Source: Paenibacillus tianmuensis
GTDB taxonomy: Bacteria; Bacillota; Bacilli; Paenibacillales; NBRC-103111
Length of the DNA stretch: 64,000 nt
Reading direction: 5' to 3'
Assembly (NCBI RefSeq): GCF_900100345.1
Contig: NZ_FMTT01000029.1
Location: 2,366-66,365 of the forward strand
In this document: piece after piece, positions 7,975-14,589 of the stretch
Numbering within the stretch: position 1 is the stretch's first letter
How the letters are laid out: the number at the start of each line of letters is the position of its first letter
The notes under the pieces: model-generated
The model's input: the letters and a program-made list of their open reading frames with translations, nothing else
Database searches by the model: none
What the model was told of the DNA's origin: nothing
Made by a program: the position numbers and the translations under genes

Positions 7975-9147
7975 CTACCCTAGTATCTTTTGCTCAGCTG
8001 TAGATGAAAGAGCTTTTGGCAGGACAATTTTAAAATCTGTCGGTACGTTTTCACTTAGCTCAATGCCGGCGCGAGCATATGGACCTATTTCATCTTTTTG
8101 TCCAGCTCCTGTCACATACATGGCCACTTCATGTACGCCGTCAATACCGAGTTTTGATTCAACTAAACTTTCCTTAAAAGCTCCCGTCATGAATACGCCT
8201 AAATTATGTGCTGTTCCCGTTAACAAAAAGTTTTGAGCGTAGTGAGTGGTTTCATAATGCATAAGTCGATACATGCGTCCGCCTTTGTATTTCCATTTAA
8301 ATCGATCTATAACACTTGTATAAAAAATTGTAACGGATGCATCCAGAAAGTAGTCTTGGCCATACAATGCTTCATCCAAAAATAATTTAACATCTTCCTC
8401 CTTAGAAAGAAGATGCAGGGCGTGGTGTTTTTGACAATAATGATAAATGCCTCTTTCCAGACCTTCACAATTATTTATGACTGGATATAATTCCGTTGCA
8501 TGCCGACCTCCGGGCGAAGGAGCGACCTTCTTTGCAACTTGTCCAAAGAAACGAGTCGAATTTGTGAAGAGGATTCCGCCTGTATAATACAGAAGATCGG
8601 AAAGTTCTTGTAGCTTGATTGATTCCGGCAAAAAGTTTCGATAGGATCTTCGAAGTGTTAAAGCATCGGAGAGGGTCATGTTTGACAAGGTGCTAGGTTT
8701 AGCCAAAGTGATATTTGATTTTTCGCAGTTGCATTTATATGTGGGAGGGTGTGGTTCGGAAGATTCCATAAATTCCTTCCCCACTTCATCGGCCGACCTA
8801 TAATTGGCATCGCGGCTTTCCAGATGGACAAACCAAGTGGATTCTCCCCACTCTGCCCATCCCCTAACTATTTCCGAGGTTTTTGATTGTTTTTGTTCGT
8901 TCGCAGAAACGAGAACACCGACATCAATCAACTTATTAACGATAGCTTGTATTGTGTTTTTGGAAATGGTCTTCTCTAGTCTGAGTAAAGTCTCTTCTGG
9001 GTTCCCTGTGAATGCAGAGACGACACACATGACTTTCGAGTCAACTTCGAAACGACGATGTTGAGAGGGTATCCTCAATTGAGGCTTCCTGTTGACGTAA
9101 GTAATAACCAAGTCTGATGCAAGTCTGTATTCATGAATATTTTCCAT
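7975..9147 (-). CDS. SagB/ThcOx-type peptide dehydrogenase, second paralogue
   Basis: A 390-residue protein. Residues about 1-85 resemble a PqqD/RRE-like peptide-binding fold (basic beta strand DLVITY, then a helix pair ending NKLIDVGVLV). A linker with Lys-Cys-Asn-Cys at 138-141 follows. From about 160 to 350 it is an FMN nitroreductase-like SagB domain, with RRSYRNF (166-172), SPGGRHATELYP (211-222) and YHYCQKHHALHLL (235-247). WKYK (285-288) contains the Lys-Tyr pair that is catalytic in azoline dehydrogenases such as BalhB/McbC. It aligns without gaps over about 340 residues with the protein at 9170. No YcaO cyclodehydratase is nearby and the peptides lack Cys, so the reaction is probably not classical azole formation. 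RBS GGGGAGGAG precedes the ATG. Confidence 0.8.
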   Translation of the reverse strand: MENIHEYRLASDLVITYVNRKPQLRIPSQHRRFEVDSKVMCVVSAFTGNPEETLLRLEKTISKNTIQAIVNKLIDVGVLVSANEQKQSKTSEIVRGWAEWGESTWFVHLESRDANYRSADEVGKEFMESSEPHPPTYKCNCEKSNITLAKPSTLSNMTLSDALTLRRSYRNFLPESIKLQELSDLLYYTGGILFTNSTRFFGQVAKKVAPSPGGRHATELYPVINNCEGLERGIYHYCQKHHALHLLSKEEDVKLFLDEALYGQDYFLDASVTIFYTSVIDRFKWKYKGGRMYRLMHYETTHYAQNFLLTGTAHNLGVFMTGAFKESLVESKLGIDGVHEVAMYVTGAGQKDEIGPYARAGIELSENVPTDFKIVLPKALSSTAEQKILG

Positions 9148-9169
9148 TGATTTCTCCTCCCCCTTTTCG

Positions 9170-10315
9170 TTAGCTATGCTCTCCTATAGGGAGGCGGATC
9201 TCGATTCCTTCAGGCAGTACTTGTGCATATTCAATATCTGATCGCGTAGTCTCATCAGGCACAATATGGCCGATACCGGAGACGTACATCGCAACTTCGC
9301 GAATCCCACAAACACCCAATTTCTCTTCTATAACACTATCCTTGAAAGCTGCAGTAACAAAACCGCCCAAATCAAGAGCAGCACCGGTAAGTAAAAAGTT
9401 TTGCGCGTAATGGCCTGTTTCTAGATGCATGAGCCGATAAACTCTACTGGTCTTATACTTCCATTTTAAACGTTCTAAAACACTTGTGTAAAAAACTGTA
9501 ACTGCAGCATTCAGGAAATAGTCTTGCCCATATAGGACTTCGTTTAGAAATGGCTTCACGTCTTCTTCTGCCTCAATAAGATGTAAAGCGTGGTGTTTTT
9601 GACAGTAATGGTACACACCGCTTCGTAAACCTTCACAAGCATTCACAATCGGATATAACTCTGTTGCATGTCGTCCACCCGGAGAGGGAGAGGGCTTTTT
9701 GGCTACGATTCCATAGGAGTGTGTGTCATTTGTGAAGAGAATTCCACCAGAGTAAAATAGAACATCGGCTAAGTTTTGTAGTGAAATTGGTTTTTCAGAA
9801 AAACGTCGGCAGGTTCTACGTTGCATAAAAGAATTGACCAAAGTTTGATCTAAAAGTTTACTGGAAGTCGGTAGTTTGATGCTAGATGATGTGCAGTTAC
9901 ACTTGAAATATTGTGGTGGAGGAGATGTTATTTTTCTGAATTTCTCAACACTTTGCAAGCGACCTTCTTCAGTGGTTTCAAATTTTGTATCTTTTGTTTG
10001 CAGATGAAGGAACCAAGAGGATTCATCCCAATCTTGCCATTCCGCTACGATTTGCTCAATGGCCAAATTGTGATCTGTTTCCTTGTCGATGAGAATTCCA
10101 TTTTTGACCAAGTGATCGATAATATTTGTTACCATTGATTCTGAAAAAATCGGTTGCAAGCTTGTGTCTTCACTCGAAAACATGGAGATAATCTCGCATA
10201 CCTTCCAATCAACTTTAAAAGTGCGTTTTACAGACGGTAGAATCAATTGCGGTTGTCCATCTGGATAAGTGATGACTAAATCAGGTGCTAAATAATAACG
10301 GTTCAATCGTGACAT
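9170..10315 (-). CDS. SagB/ThcOx-type peptide dehydrogenase, first paralogue
   Basis: A 381-residue paralogue of the protein at 7975. It shares the N-terminal RRE-like region, the Lys-Cys-Asn-Cys linker (138-141), RRTCRRF (166-172), SPGGRHATELYP (211-222) and WKYK (285-288). I chose ATG 10315: GAAAGGG precedes it, and the N-terminus then aligns residue for residue with the paralogue. An upstream ATG at 10357 would fall inside the 10351-10379 hairpin. It follows two tiny peptide genes and precedes its paralogue by 22 bases. Likely a flavin-dependent oxidase of the peptide, guided by the RRE-like region (inference). Confidence 0.8.
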   Translation of the reverse strand: MSRLNRYYLAPDLVITYPDGQPQLILPSVKRTFKVDWKVCEIISMFSSEDTSLQPIFSESMVTNIIDHLVKNGILIDKETDHNLAIEQIVAEWQDWDESSWFLHLQTKDTKFETTEEGRLQSVEKFRKITSPPPQYFKCNCTSSSIKLPTSSKLLDQTLVNSFMQRRTCRRFSEKPISLQNLADVLFYSGGILFTNDTHSYGIVAKKPSPSPGGRHATELYPIVNACEGLRSGVYHYCQKHHALHLIEAEEDVKPFLNEVLYGQDYFLNAAVTVFYTSVLERLKWKYKTSRVYRLMHLETGHYAQNFLLTGAALDLGGFVTAAFKDSVIEEKLGVCGIREVAMYVSGIGHIVPDETTRSDIEYAQVLPEGIEIRLPIGEHS

Positions 10316-10350
10316 TCTATCAAACCCTTTCCCAGCAGGAATAGTCGTGA

Positions 10351-10379
10351 GAACCACCTGATTGATGATCAGGTGGTTC
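10351..10379 (-). promoter_or_regulatory. Intercistronic hairpin between peptide and enzyme genes
   Basis: A perfect 12-base stem (GAACCACCTGAT with ATCAGGTGGTTC) and a 5-base loop lie 15 bases after the last peptide stop and 35 bases before the first enzyme start. No T-tract follows on the minus strand. It is therefore better read as an mRNA-stabilising or partial-termination element that lets peptide mRNA outnumber enzyme mRNA. Such hairpins are common between precursor and enzyme genes in RiPP and lantibiotic operons. Confidence 0.6.
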
Positions 10380-10394
10380 CGCTCATGCCAACCA

Positions 10395-10475
10395 TTAGTC
10401 GGACGGATGCATCATAATGTCCTGTTCTTTCTTTTCATCGAAAACAAAAGTTTCCTCTTTGCGGATTTCTTCCAA
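10395..10475 (-). CDS. Putative 26-residue precursor peptide A
   Basis: A small gene starting at TTG 10475, five bases after a very strong ribosome-binding site (GGAGGTGA, 10481-10488), and ending at TAA 10395. The peptide begins MEEIRKEET and ends FVFDEKKEQDIMMHPSD. The C-terminal 17 residues are identical to peptide B (10514-10594). It has no Cys and is acidic. Two Met, one His, a Pro and a Ser near the C-terminus are the likely core. It lies directly upstream of two SagB-type enzymes. No known family recognised. Confidence 0.7.
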   Translation of the reverse strand: MEEIRKEETFVFDEKKEQDIMMHPSD

Positions 10476-10513
10476 GATTGTCACCTCCGTTTTAATAAGA
10501 TGTTACAAATCGA

Positions 10514-10594
10514 TTAGTCGGACGGATGCATCATAATGTCCTGTTCTTTCTTTTCGTCAAAAACAAACGCCTCTTCGTTCACTGCATTCTCCAA
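10514..10594 (-). CDS. Putative 26-residue precursor peptide B
   Basis: First gene of the operon. TTG 10594 follows AGGAGGTG (10601-10608) and the stop is at 10514. The peptide begins MENAVNEEA and ends FVFDEKKEQDIMMHPSD, the same tail as peptide A. The variable N-terminus and invariant C-terminus, two strong translation signals, and a promoter 30 bases upstream argue that this is a real gene and not chance. The 43-base DNA block covering the tail is identical between copies, showing recent duplication or conversion. Confidence 0.7.
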   Translation of the reverse strand: MENAVNEEAFVFDEKKEQDIMMHPSD

Positions 10595-10624
10595 GTTTTC
10601 CACCTCCTACTATTTGTTGTACTT

Positions 10625-10653
10625 ATATTAACTAAATGGTAATATTAAGTCAA
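10625..10653 (-). promoter_or_regulatory. SigA-type promoter of the peptide/SagB operon
   Basis: On the minus strand, TTGACT (10653-10648), 17 bases, then TAATAT (10630-10625). This is a near-consensus vegetative promoter ending about 30 bases before the peptide B start. The divergent GNAT gene at 10757 shares this AT-rich intergenic region. Confidence 0.7.
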
Positions 10654-10756
10654 TATCAGTTATAAATTGTGAATATTAGTTGCATTTTTTTACTAAATTG
10701 TTTATTTTGTCCGACGAGAATTAGTCTCAGTATGTCGAGTAATTGGAGGAGCATCC

Positions 10757-11224
10757 ATGATAAATCTGGTTCGAATGAACGAAGAACAATATAAAAGGTT
10801 CTTCGAAGAGACAGTCAGAGAGTATGCTGAAGAAAATGTAAAGGAAGGCAGATGGACACCATCAGAATCGATTGAACGAGCGACCAAAGAAACAAATGAA
10901 CTATTACCTAAAGGGATTCAAACGAATGGACATTTTCTGTGTTCATTGCATCACGAAGTAGTAGGTACAATAGGCACGGTTTGGTATACAGTCAAAGAAA
11001 ACAAGGGTGAGAAATCAGCTTATATTTACAGCATTCAGATATACGAAGAATTTCAAGGCAAGGGATATGGAAAGCAGGCACTTATTGCACTTGAAACTGA
11101 CCTTGCCTCGATGAATGTAAGTTCAATCGGCTTACATGTTTTCGGGCACAACAAACGTGCGTATCAGTTATATACCAAGATGGGGTATATTCCAACAAGC
11201 ATTAAGATGAAAAAACATCTCTGA
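10757..11224 (+). CDS. GNAT-family N-acetyltransferase
   Basis: A 155-residue GNAT protein. The acetyl-CoA loop is QGKGYGKQAL (about residues 99-108), preceded by the IYSIQIYEEF strand and followed by LHVFGHNKRAYQLYTKMGY, the typical C-terminal half. The ATG follows TTGGAGGAG. It is divergent from the peptide/SagB operon, so it could modify the product or give self-immunity, as acetyltransferases do in some peptide-antibiotic clusters. That role is inferred from position only. Confidence 0.8.
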   Translation: MINLVRMNEEQYKRFFEETVREYAEENVKEGRWTPSESIERATKETNELLPKGIQTNGHFLCSLHHEVVGTIGTVWYTVKENKGEKSAYIYSIQIYEEFQGKGYGKQALIALETDLASMNVSSIGLHVFGHNKRAYQLYTKMGYIPTSIKMKKHL

Positions 11225-11424
11225 AGCAAGTGAAAACTAACTCGTATCTCGTTTTTACTAGAACGATAGCAAGTCGGGAACAATCACTGGGCTATCAAGT
11301 AGTCTTCCGAACTTTTAACTGTGATCCATATGATTGGCACTTTGAGAAAGCTTTCTTTTTATGGGTCCAGGAATTCTCGATACTATGACAATGGCGAGGA
11401 TTTATCCTTGGGAGGGGTATAGCA

Positions 11425-12936
11425 ATGAACATGGTCACGCATTGGTGGCTGTTCGAGATGGCACCGGTATCCGGGGTGCTGCGGGCGGTCTTCTACACTG
11501 GCTTGCTGGTGCTGTGTATCGTCGACTTCCCGTCGCCGCTGCAGGCGGCGAAGATCATGGGCAGTACCGAGCGCGCCTTTTACACCCCGGTCCTGGCGTT
11601 GCGGCTGCTGGGCCTCCGCTGGGTTAGTCCCCAGGTGCTGTCGGTCGTGGCCAAGCTGACGATCGCAATTTGGGTCGCGGCCGCAGCCGGGTTCGTCCAG
11701 CCGGTCAGCGGGGTACTGACGTTCCTGGGTTTCGCGTTCCTGCACATGGTCAATGCTGGTGCGCTAGGCGCCCACCACTCGAAGCACTCGGCGCTGTACG
11801 CGTTGCTGGCCATGTGTTTCTCGGTGTCCTACGACTTCTCGCTGGACGGTCTGCTCGCCCAGTACGTGAACTGGCCGCTGCTGGTGCCCGGTCAATCGGC
11901 GTTCACCTCGGGGTTCGCTCCGCTATTACTGCTATTATTCCTGTCCTACACGATGTTCGCCGGCGGCGTGTCCAAGCTCCTCTACGGTGGCCTCGGGTGG
12001 TTAAATGGCGGCGCATTGCGGTTCTATATCAAGTACTCGCCGTCCCTCTGGCCCTTCATGACCCGACTACTGGTGGGTAGCCCGGTGCTGTGCCGGGTGT
12101 TCGCGTCTTTGACCGTGCTGATCGAACTGTCGGCGCCGGTCGCGATCTTCGTTCCCTCGTGGCGGGTTCCGTTGGTCGTAAGCTGGATTTCGCTGCACGT
12201 CGGCATCCTGTGCGTGATGCGTCCCAAGTACTGGGTGCAAATGTGGTGCTACCTGCTTCTGGTCGTGCCGAGCCTGACCGACCATGCAAGCATCGCCTCC
12301 GCCGTCCCCCTGGCGGGCTTGTTCACCGCCGTGGGACTGCTCGCGTGCGTGGTCCTGATCACAGTGCTGATACGACAGTCCGAGGAGTGGCCGTTCACCT
12401 CCGTGCCGATGTACTCCAATGGCCTGACGAATGACGCCGTGCGAGCACCCGCCGAGTCCGAACTGTACAAGCGCGCCGTACGTGCTCACCGAGGCCAGCA
12501 CCGGGCGTGGCAACGGGCGTGGTTGCCGGTGGAGGTCATGGAGGACATCTTGGTCCGGTCGACCGATGGTGGCAAGCGGCACCGGCTGTTCCAACTGATG
12601 TTCGAGAACAAGGTGGCCAAGTTCGTCCGCTGGCCCCAGTACACCAAGGTGGTGCGCGCTACCGCGATCGCCGATCTGGCGGCGAAATCGGCGGACCGGG
12701 TTGAATTAGGCGTGTGTGGCTCGGACTACCCAGCGACCCGCCTGCTGCACGAGGTCGCGTTGATCGTCAAGAACGTGTTGCCAGACTGGGAGCGGTACGA
12801 CCGCATCGAACTAGTGTGCCGCACCGACTCGGGTAGTGTAGTGATTGCCTCGGCGCCGCTGGGCACGCAGGAAGTTCGAGGATCTGGTGTCCCGCAACAA
12901 AGATCCGAAAGCATGCGATTAGAGCGAGTCGATTAG
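11425..12936 (+). CDS. HTTM/VKGC-like integral membrane protein, very GC-rich
   Basis: A 503-residue protein whose first 330 residues form about 8-10 membrane helices and whose last 150 are soluble. The segment LNGGALRFYIKYSPSLWPF, then TVLIELSAPVAIFVP, resembles the HTTM domain (gamma-carboxylase-like, known from horizontal transfer). RBS GGGAGGGG precedes ATG 11425. Codon use is strikingly GC-rich (most third positions G or C) between AT-rich neighbours, so the gene was probably acquired from a high-GC donor such as an actinobacterium. The C-terminal end (from about RGSGVPQQRSES) may be altered. Its function is unknown; the HTTM call is moderate. Confidence 0.6.
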   Translation: MNMVTHWWLFEMAPVSGVLRAVFYTGLLVLCIVDFPSPLQAAKIMGSTERAFYTPVLALRLLGLRWVSPQVLSVVAKLTIAIWVAAAAGFVQPVSGVLTFLGFAFLHMVNAGALGAHHSKHSALYALLAMCFSVSYDFSLDGLLAQYVNWPLLVPGQSAFTSGFAPLLLLLFLSYTMFAGGVSKLLYGGLGWLNGGALRFYIKYSPSLWPFMTRLLVGSPVLCRVFASLTVLIELSAPVAIFVPSWRVPLVVSWISLHVGILCVMRPKYWVQMWCYLLLVVPSLTDHASIASAVPLAGLFTAVGLLACVVLITVLIRQSEEWPFTSVPMYSNGLTNDAVRAPAESELYKRAVRAHRGQHRAWQRAWLPVEVMEDILVRSTDGGKRHRLFQLMFENKVAKFVRWPQYTKVVRATAIADLAAKSADRVELGVCGSDYPATRLLHEVALIVKNVLPDWERYDRIELVCRTDSGSVVIASAPLGTQEVRGSGVPQQRSESMRLERVD

Positions 12937-12984
12937 CGAAAATCCGTACTTGCATTACTTCATTATTCCGAAGTAATCGGTTCT

Positions 12985-13547
12985 TTAGGGCATTAATTTG
13001 CCTGCAAGTCTATATGCCCATTCACGAATCGTGTCACTCTGATAATGCTTCAACTTATCAATACTTATTCCGTTGCACTGATTCAGGATGTACTGATCCC
13101 AGTGTCCGCCTTTTTGTAACACCCCGTCTAGGAGGTGCTAAATATTTTTTCGACCGTGCTGATTTGGAATTGATTCGTAGGACGTAATATTAGTGTCGAA
13201 ATCGACCAATCATCAGGTCTAGCCACTTCGACAATGTAGAATGTCGAGATACCATATACCAACTGAACAACGGCGCAGGTTCTGCGGGAACCATTCGGAC
13301 AGATAGAGAAGCGTTTACCGGTCGGTACCCTTAAGAGCAACATTTTGATGGTAACCGGGAATGACTGCTTAAGAACTTCAATCATCTGAAAAAAAGTCTC
13401 AAGCCCCATTGATTCATTCGCTGGAATTACTTCTAAAGTTTTGAAGTCGATTGGGGTAGTGTCGACGCCTATCATAGAATCTTGCGTACTGACTTCTTTG
13501 ACTTCGGCGTGCTTCCCACCTCGTCCTCTTTTTTTTGCCAGACTAGG
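12985..13547 (-). pseudogene. TnsE-like transposition protein, C-terminal remnant
   Basis: Two minus-strand frames together read like the C-terminal part of Tn7-type TnsE. The first frame (13547-13128) has KKRGRGGKHAEVKEVSTQ, then GVDTTPIDFKTLEVIPAN and FYIVEVARPDDWSISTLIL. The second frame (about 13135-12985) has LQKGGHWDQYILNQC and REWAYRLAGKLMP. A one-base loss near 13128-13136 separates them. A stop (TAG, 13550-13548) cuts the N-terminal side. It agrees with the Tn7-like end sites in this region. The assignment rests on remembered family features and needs a profile search. Confidence 0.6.
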
Positions 13548-13559
13548 CTATGCTACGCT

Positions 13560-13790
13560 GCTGGGCATCTCACGCTTTAAGTTGCCGCCGCGCCCCGGTC
13601 TGGTGTATGCAGTCGACTATCGTTAACCGCTGTATTCCAGGGCTATCGCGGCCCGGTCGCTCGCCGACACGCAACCGGACGTCACTCACAGGTTTCATAG
13701 CACCGCGGTTTCCCGAGTTTGTGAATGCCGCCTGCACCCAAGGCATGCGGCTTCGTCCCCCACCACGCATATCAAGGTAGTGTGTTTTTA
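13560..13790. repeat. GC-rich noncoding repeat tract (part 1)
   Basis: A GC-rich stretch with no convincing gene. The segment 13702-13770 (ACCGCGGTTTCCCGAG, then GCCGCCTGCACCCAAGGC) is a diverged copy of a roughly 65-75-base unit repeated at about 14860-14935, 15041-15116 and 15141-15205. Confidence 0.5.
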
Positions 13791-13940
13791 TAATCGACCT
13801 TGTTTGAAAAAATGGCTTTGGAGGTCCTTTTATCCAGTTCATTTCGTTTTTTTATTCCTTGTTGCTTTGTTGATTCAGAAGTCGCAGTAAGAATTCAAAA
13901 GACAAATCCCAAAATTTGATTTCATTAATCCAAATTCTGT

Positions 13941-13970
13941 AAAAGTGTAACGTACTCTTTACACTTTTTT
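13941..13970. terminator. Bidirectional hairpin terminator
   Basis: A perfect ten-base stem (AAAAGTGTAA with TTACACTTTT), an 8-base loop, and T-runs on both strands. Confidence 0.6.
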
Positions 13971-13974
13971 GTAG

Positions 13975-13991
13975 CGTATGCAATGCATACG
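13975..13991. promoter_or_regulatory. Perfect 17-base palindrome, operator-like
   Basis: CGTATGCAATGCATACG lies just after the 13941-13970 hairpin. It sits between a possible -35 (TTGTAG) and a weak -10 region (TGATAG/TAGAAT). It could be a repressor operator controlling the plus-strand antisense RNA that ends at 14174. The promoter reading is weak. Confidence 0.35.
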
Positions 13992-14043
13992 TGATAGAAT
14001 TAAGGTGAATCAAAGTAACACTTAGGGCTACTTTGGGAATAAT

Positions 14044-14081
14044 AAAAAAGACCACGAGACTGCGCCAACAGTTTCATGGTC
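14044..14081 (-). terminator. Terminator of the small toxin mRNA
   Basis: A 13-base imperfect stem (14050-14062 with 14069-14081), then six T on the minus strand, about 95 bases past the small toxin stop. Confidence 0.65.
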
Positions 14082-14143
14082 AGATGACAAAGCTGTGATA
14101 ACCAACGGCGCGAGTTATGTTATGAAGAGTACCTTACATGAAG

Positions 14144-14174
14144 ACCACCGGGCAGCCAAGCAACGGTGGTTTTT
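14144..14174 (+). terminator. Terminator of a convergent antisense RNA
   Basis: The stem ACCACCG/CGGTGGT followed by TTTT on the plus strand overlaps the 3' end of the minus-strand toxin gene. A plus-strand RNA ending here would pair with roughly 14044-14174 of the toxin mRNA, the txpA/ratA layout. Confidence 0.55.
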
Positions 14175-14290
14175 CATTTGCGCCGCTTGCGCTTAAGCCA
14201 TCTGTACAGCTTCCGAACGCTGAACCAAAAGCTCAGCAAGGGTGCAAGCACCTTTATGGCCGAGAATAGCGTTGTCGCAAGTGTGGCCAA
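14174..14290 (-). CDS. Small hydrophobic protein, candidate type I toxin
   Basis: A 38-residue frame from TTG 14290 (a GTG at 14299 is also possible) behind AAGGAGGTG (14297-14305). It has one hydrophobic helix (LFSAIKVLAPLLSFWF) and a strongly basic tail (RWLKRKRRK). A perfect extended -10 (TGATATAAT, minus strand, 14351-14356) lies upstream. Its mRNA terminator at 14044-14081 is convergent with a plus-strand terminator at 14144-14174, as in type I toxin-antitoxin loci. It is not in a family I recognise. Confidence 0.5.
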   Translation of the reverse strand: MATLATTLFSAIKVLAPLLSFWFSVRKLYRWLKRKRRK

Positions 14291-14589
14291 GGCATTCACC
14301 TCCTTAAAGGCGATCTGCCGCAGGCCACCACTGCTCTGTCATCCATGGAAATTATATCATATATTCATAGAGTGTGCCTCTATTAATTATGCATTAAACG
14401 CCGCGCTTCCGAAGCGCGCTGCAGAAGCTGATCAGGACCGACATGCCGCGTTCCCGGCTCGCTCTTTCCGGACCGCCGTGGCCGTGCATCAGCTGCGCTG
14501 ACTGGCAGGCAATCTGATCGATGCGTTAAGATCGCTGAACAGCCCTTTGGCACAGACAAATCATTCTGTCTATGGGCGCCGGAAGCGTT

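Noticed and set aside
10351-10379. Reading the hairpin as a full Rho-independent terminator
   Set aside because: No T-tract follows on the minus strand, and the downstream enzyme genes have no other promoter, so complete termination is unlikely.
11230-11388. A 52-codon plus-strand frame after the GNAT gene (GTG start, protein-like composition)
   Set aside because: No ribosome-binding site, and it overlaps the region leading into the HTTM gene. It could be a remnant but cannot be supported.
13852-14055. A 67-codon minus-strand frame
   Set aside because: It covers a terminator and a palindrome, has low-complexity hydrophobic content and no translation signal.
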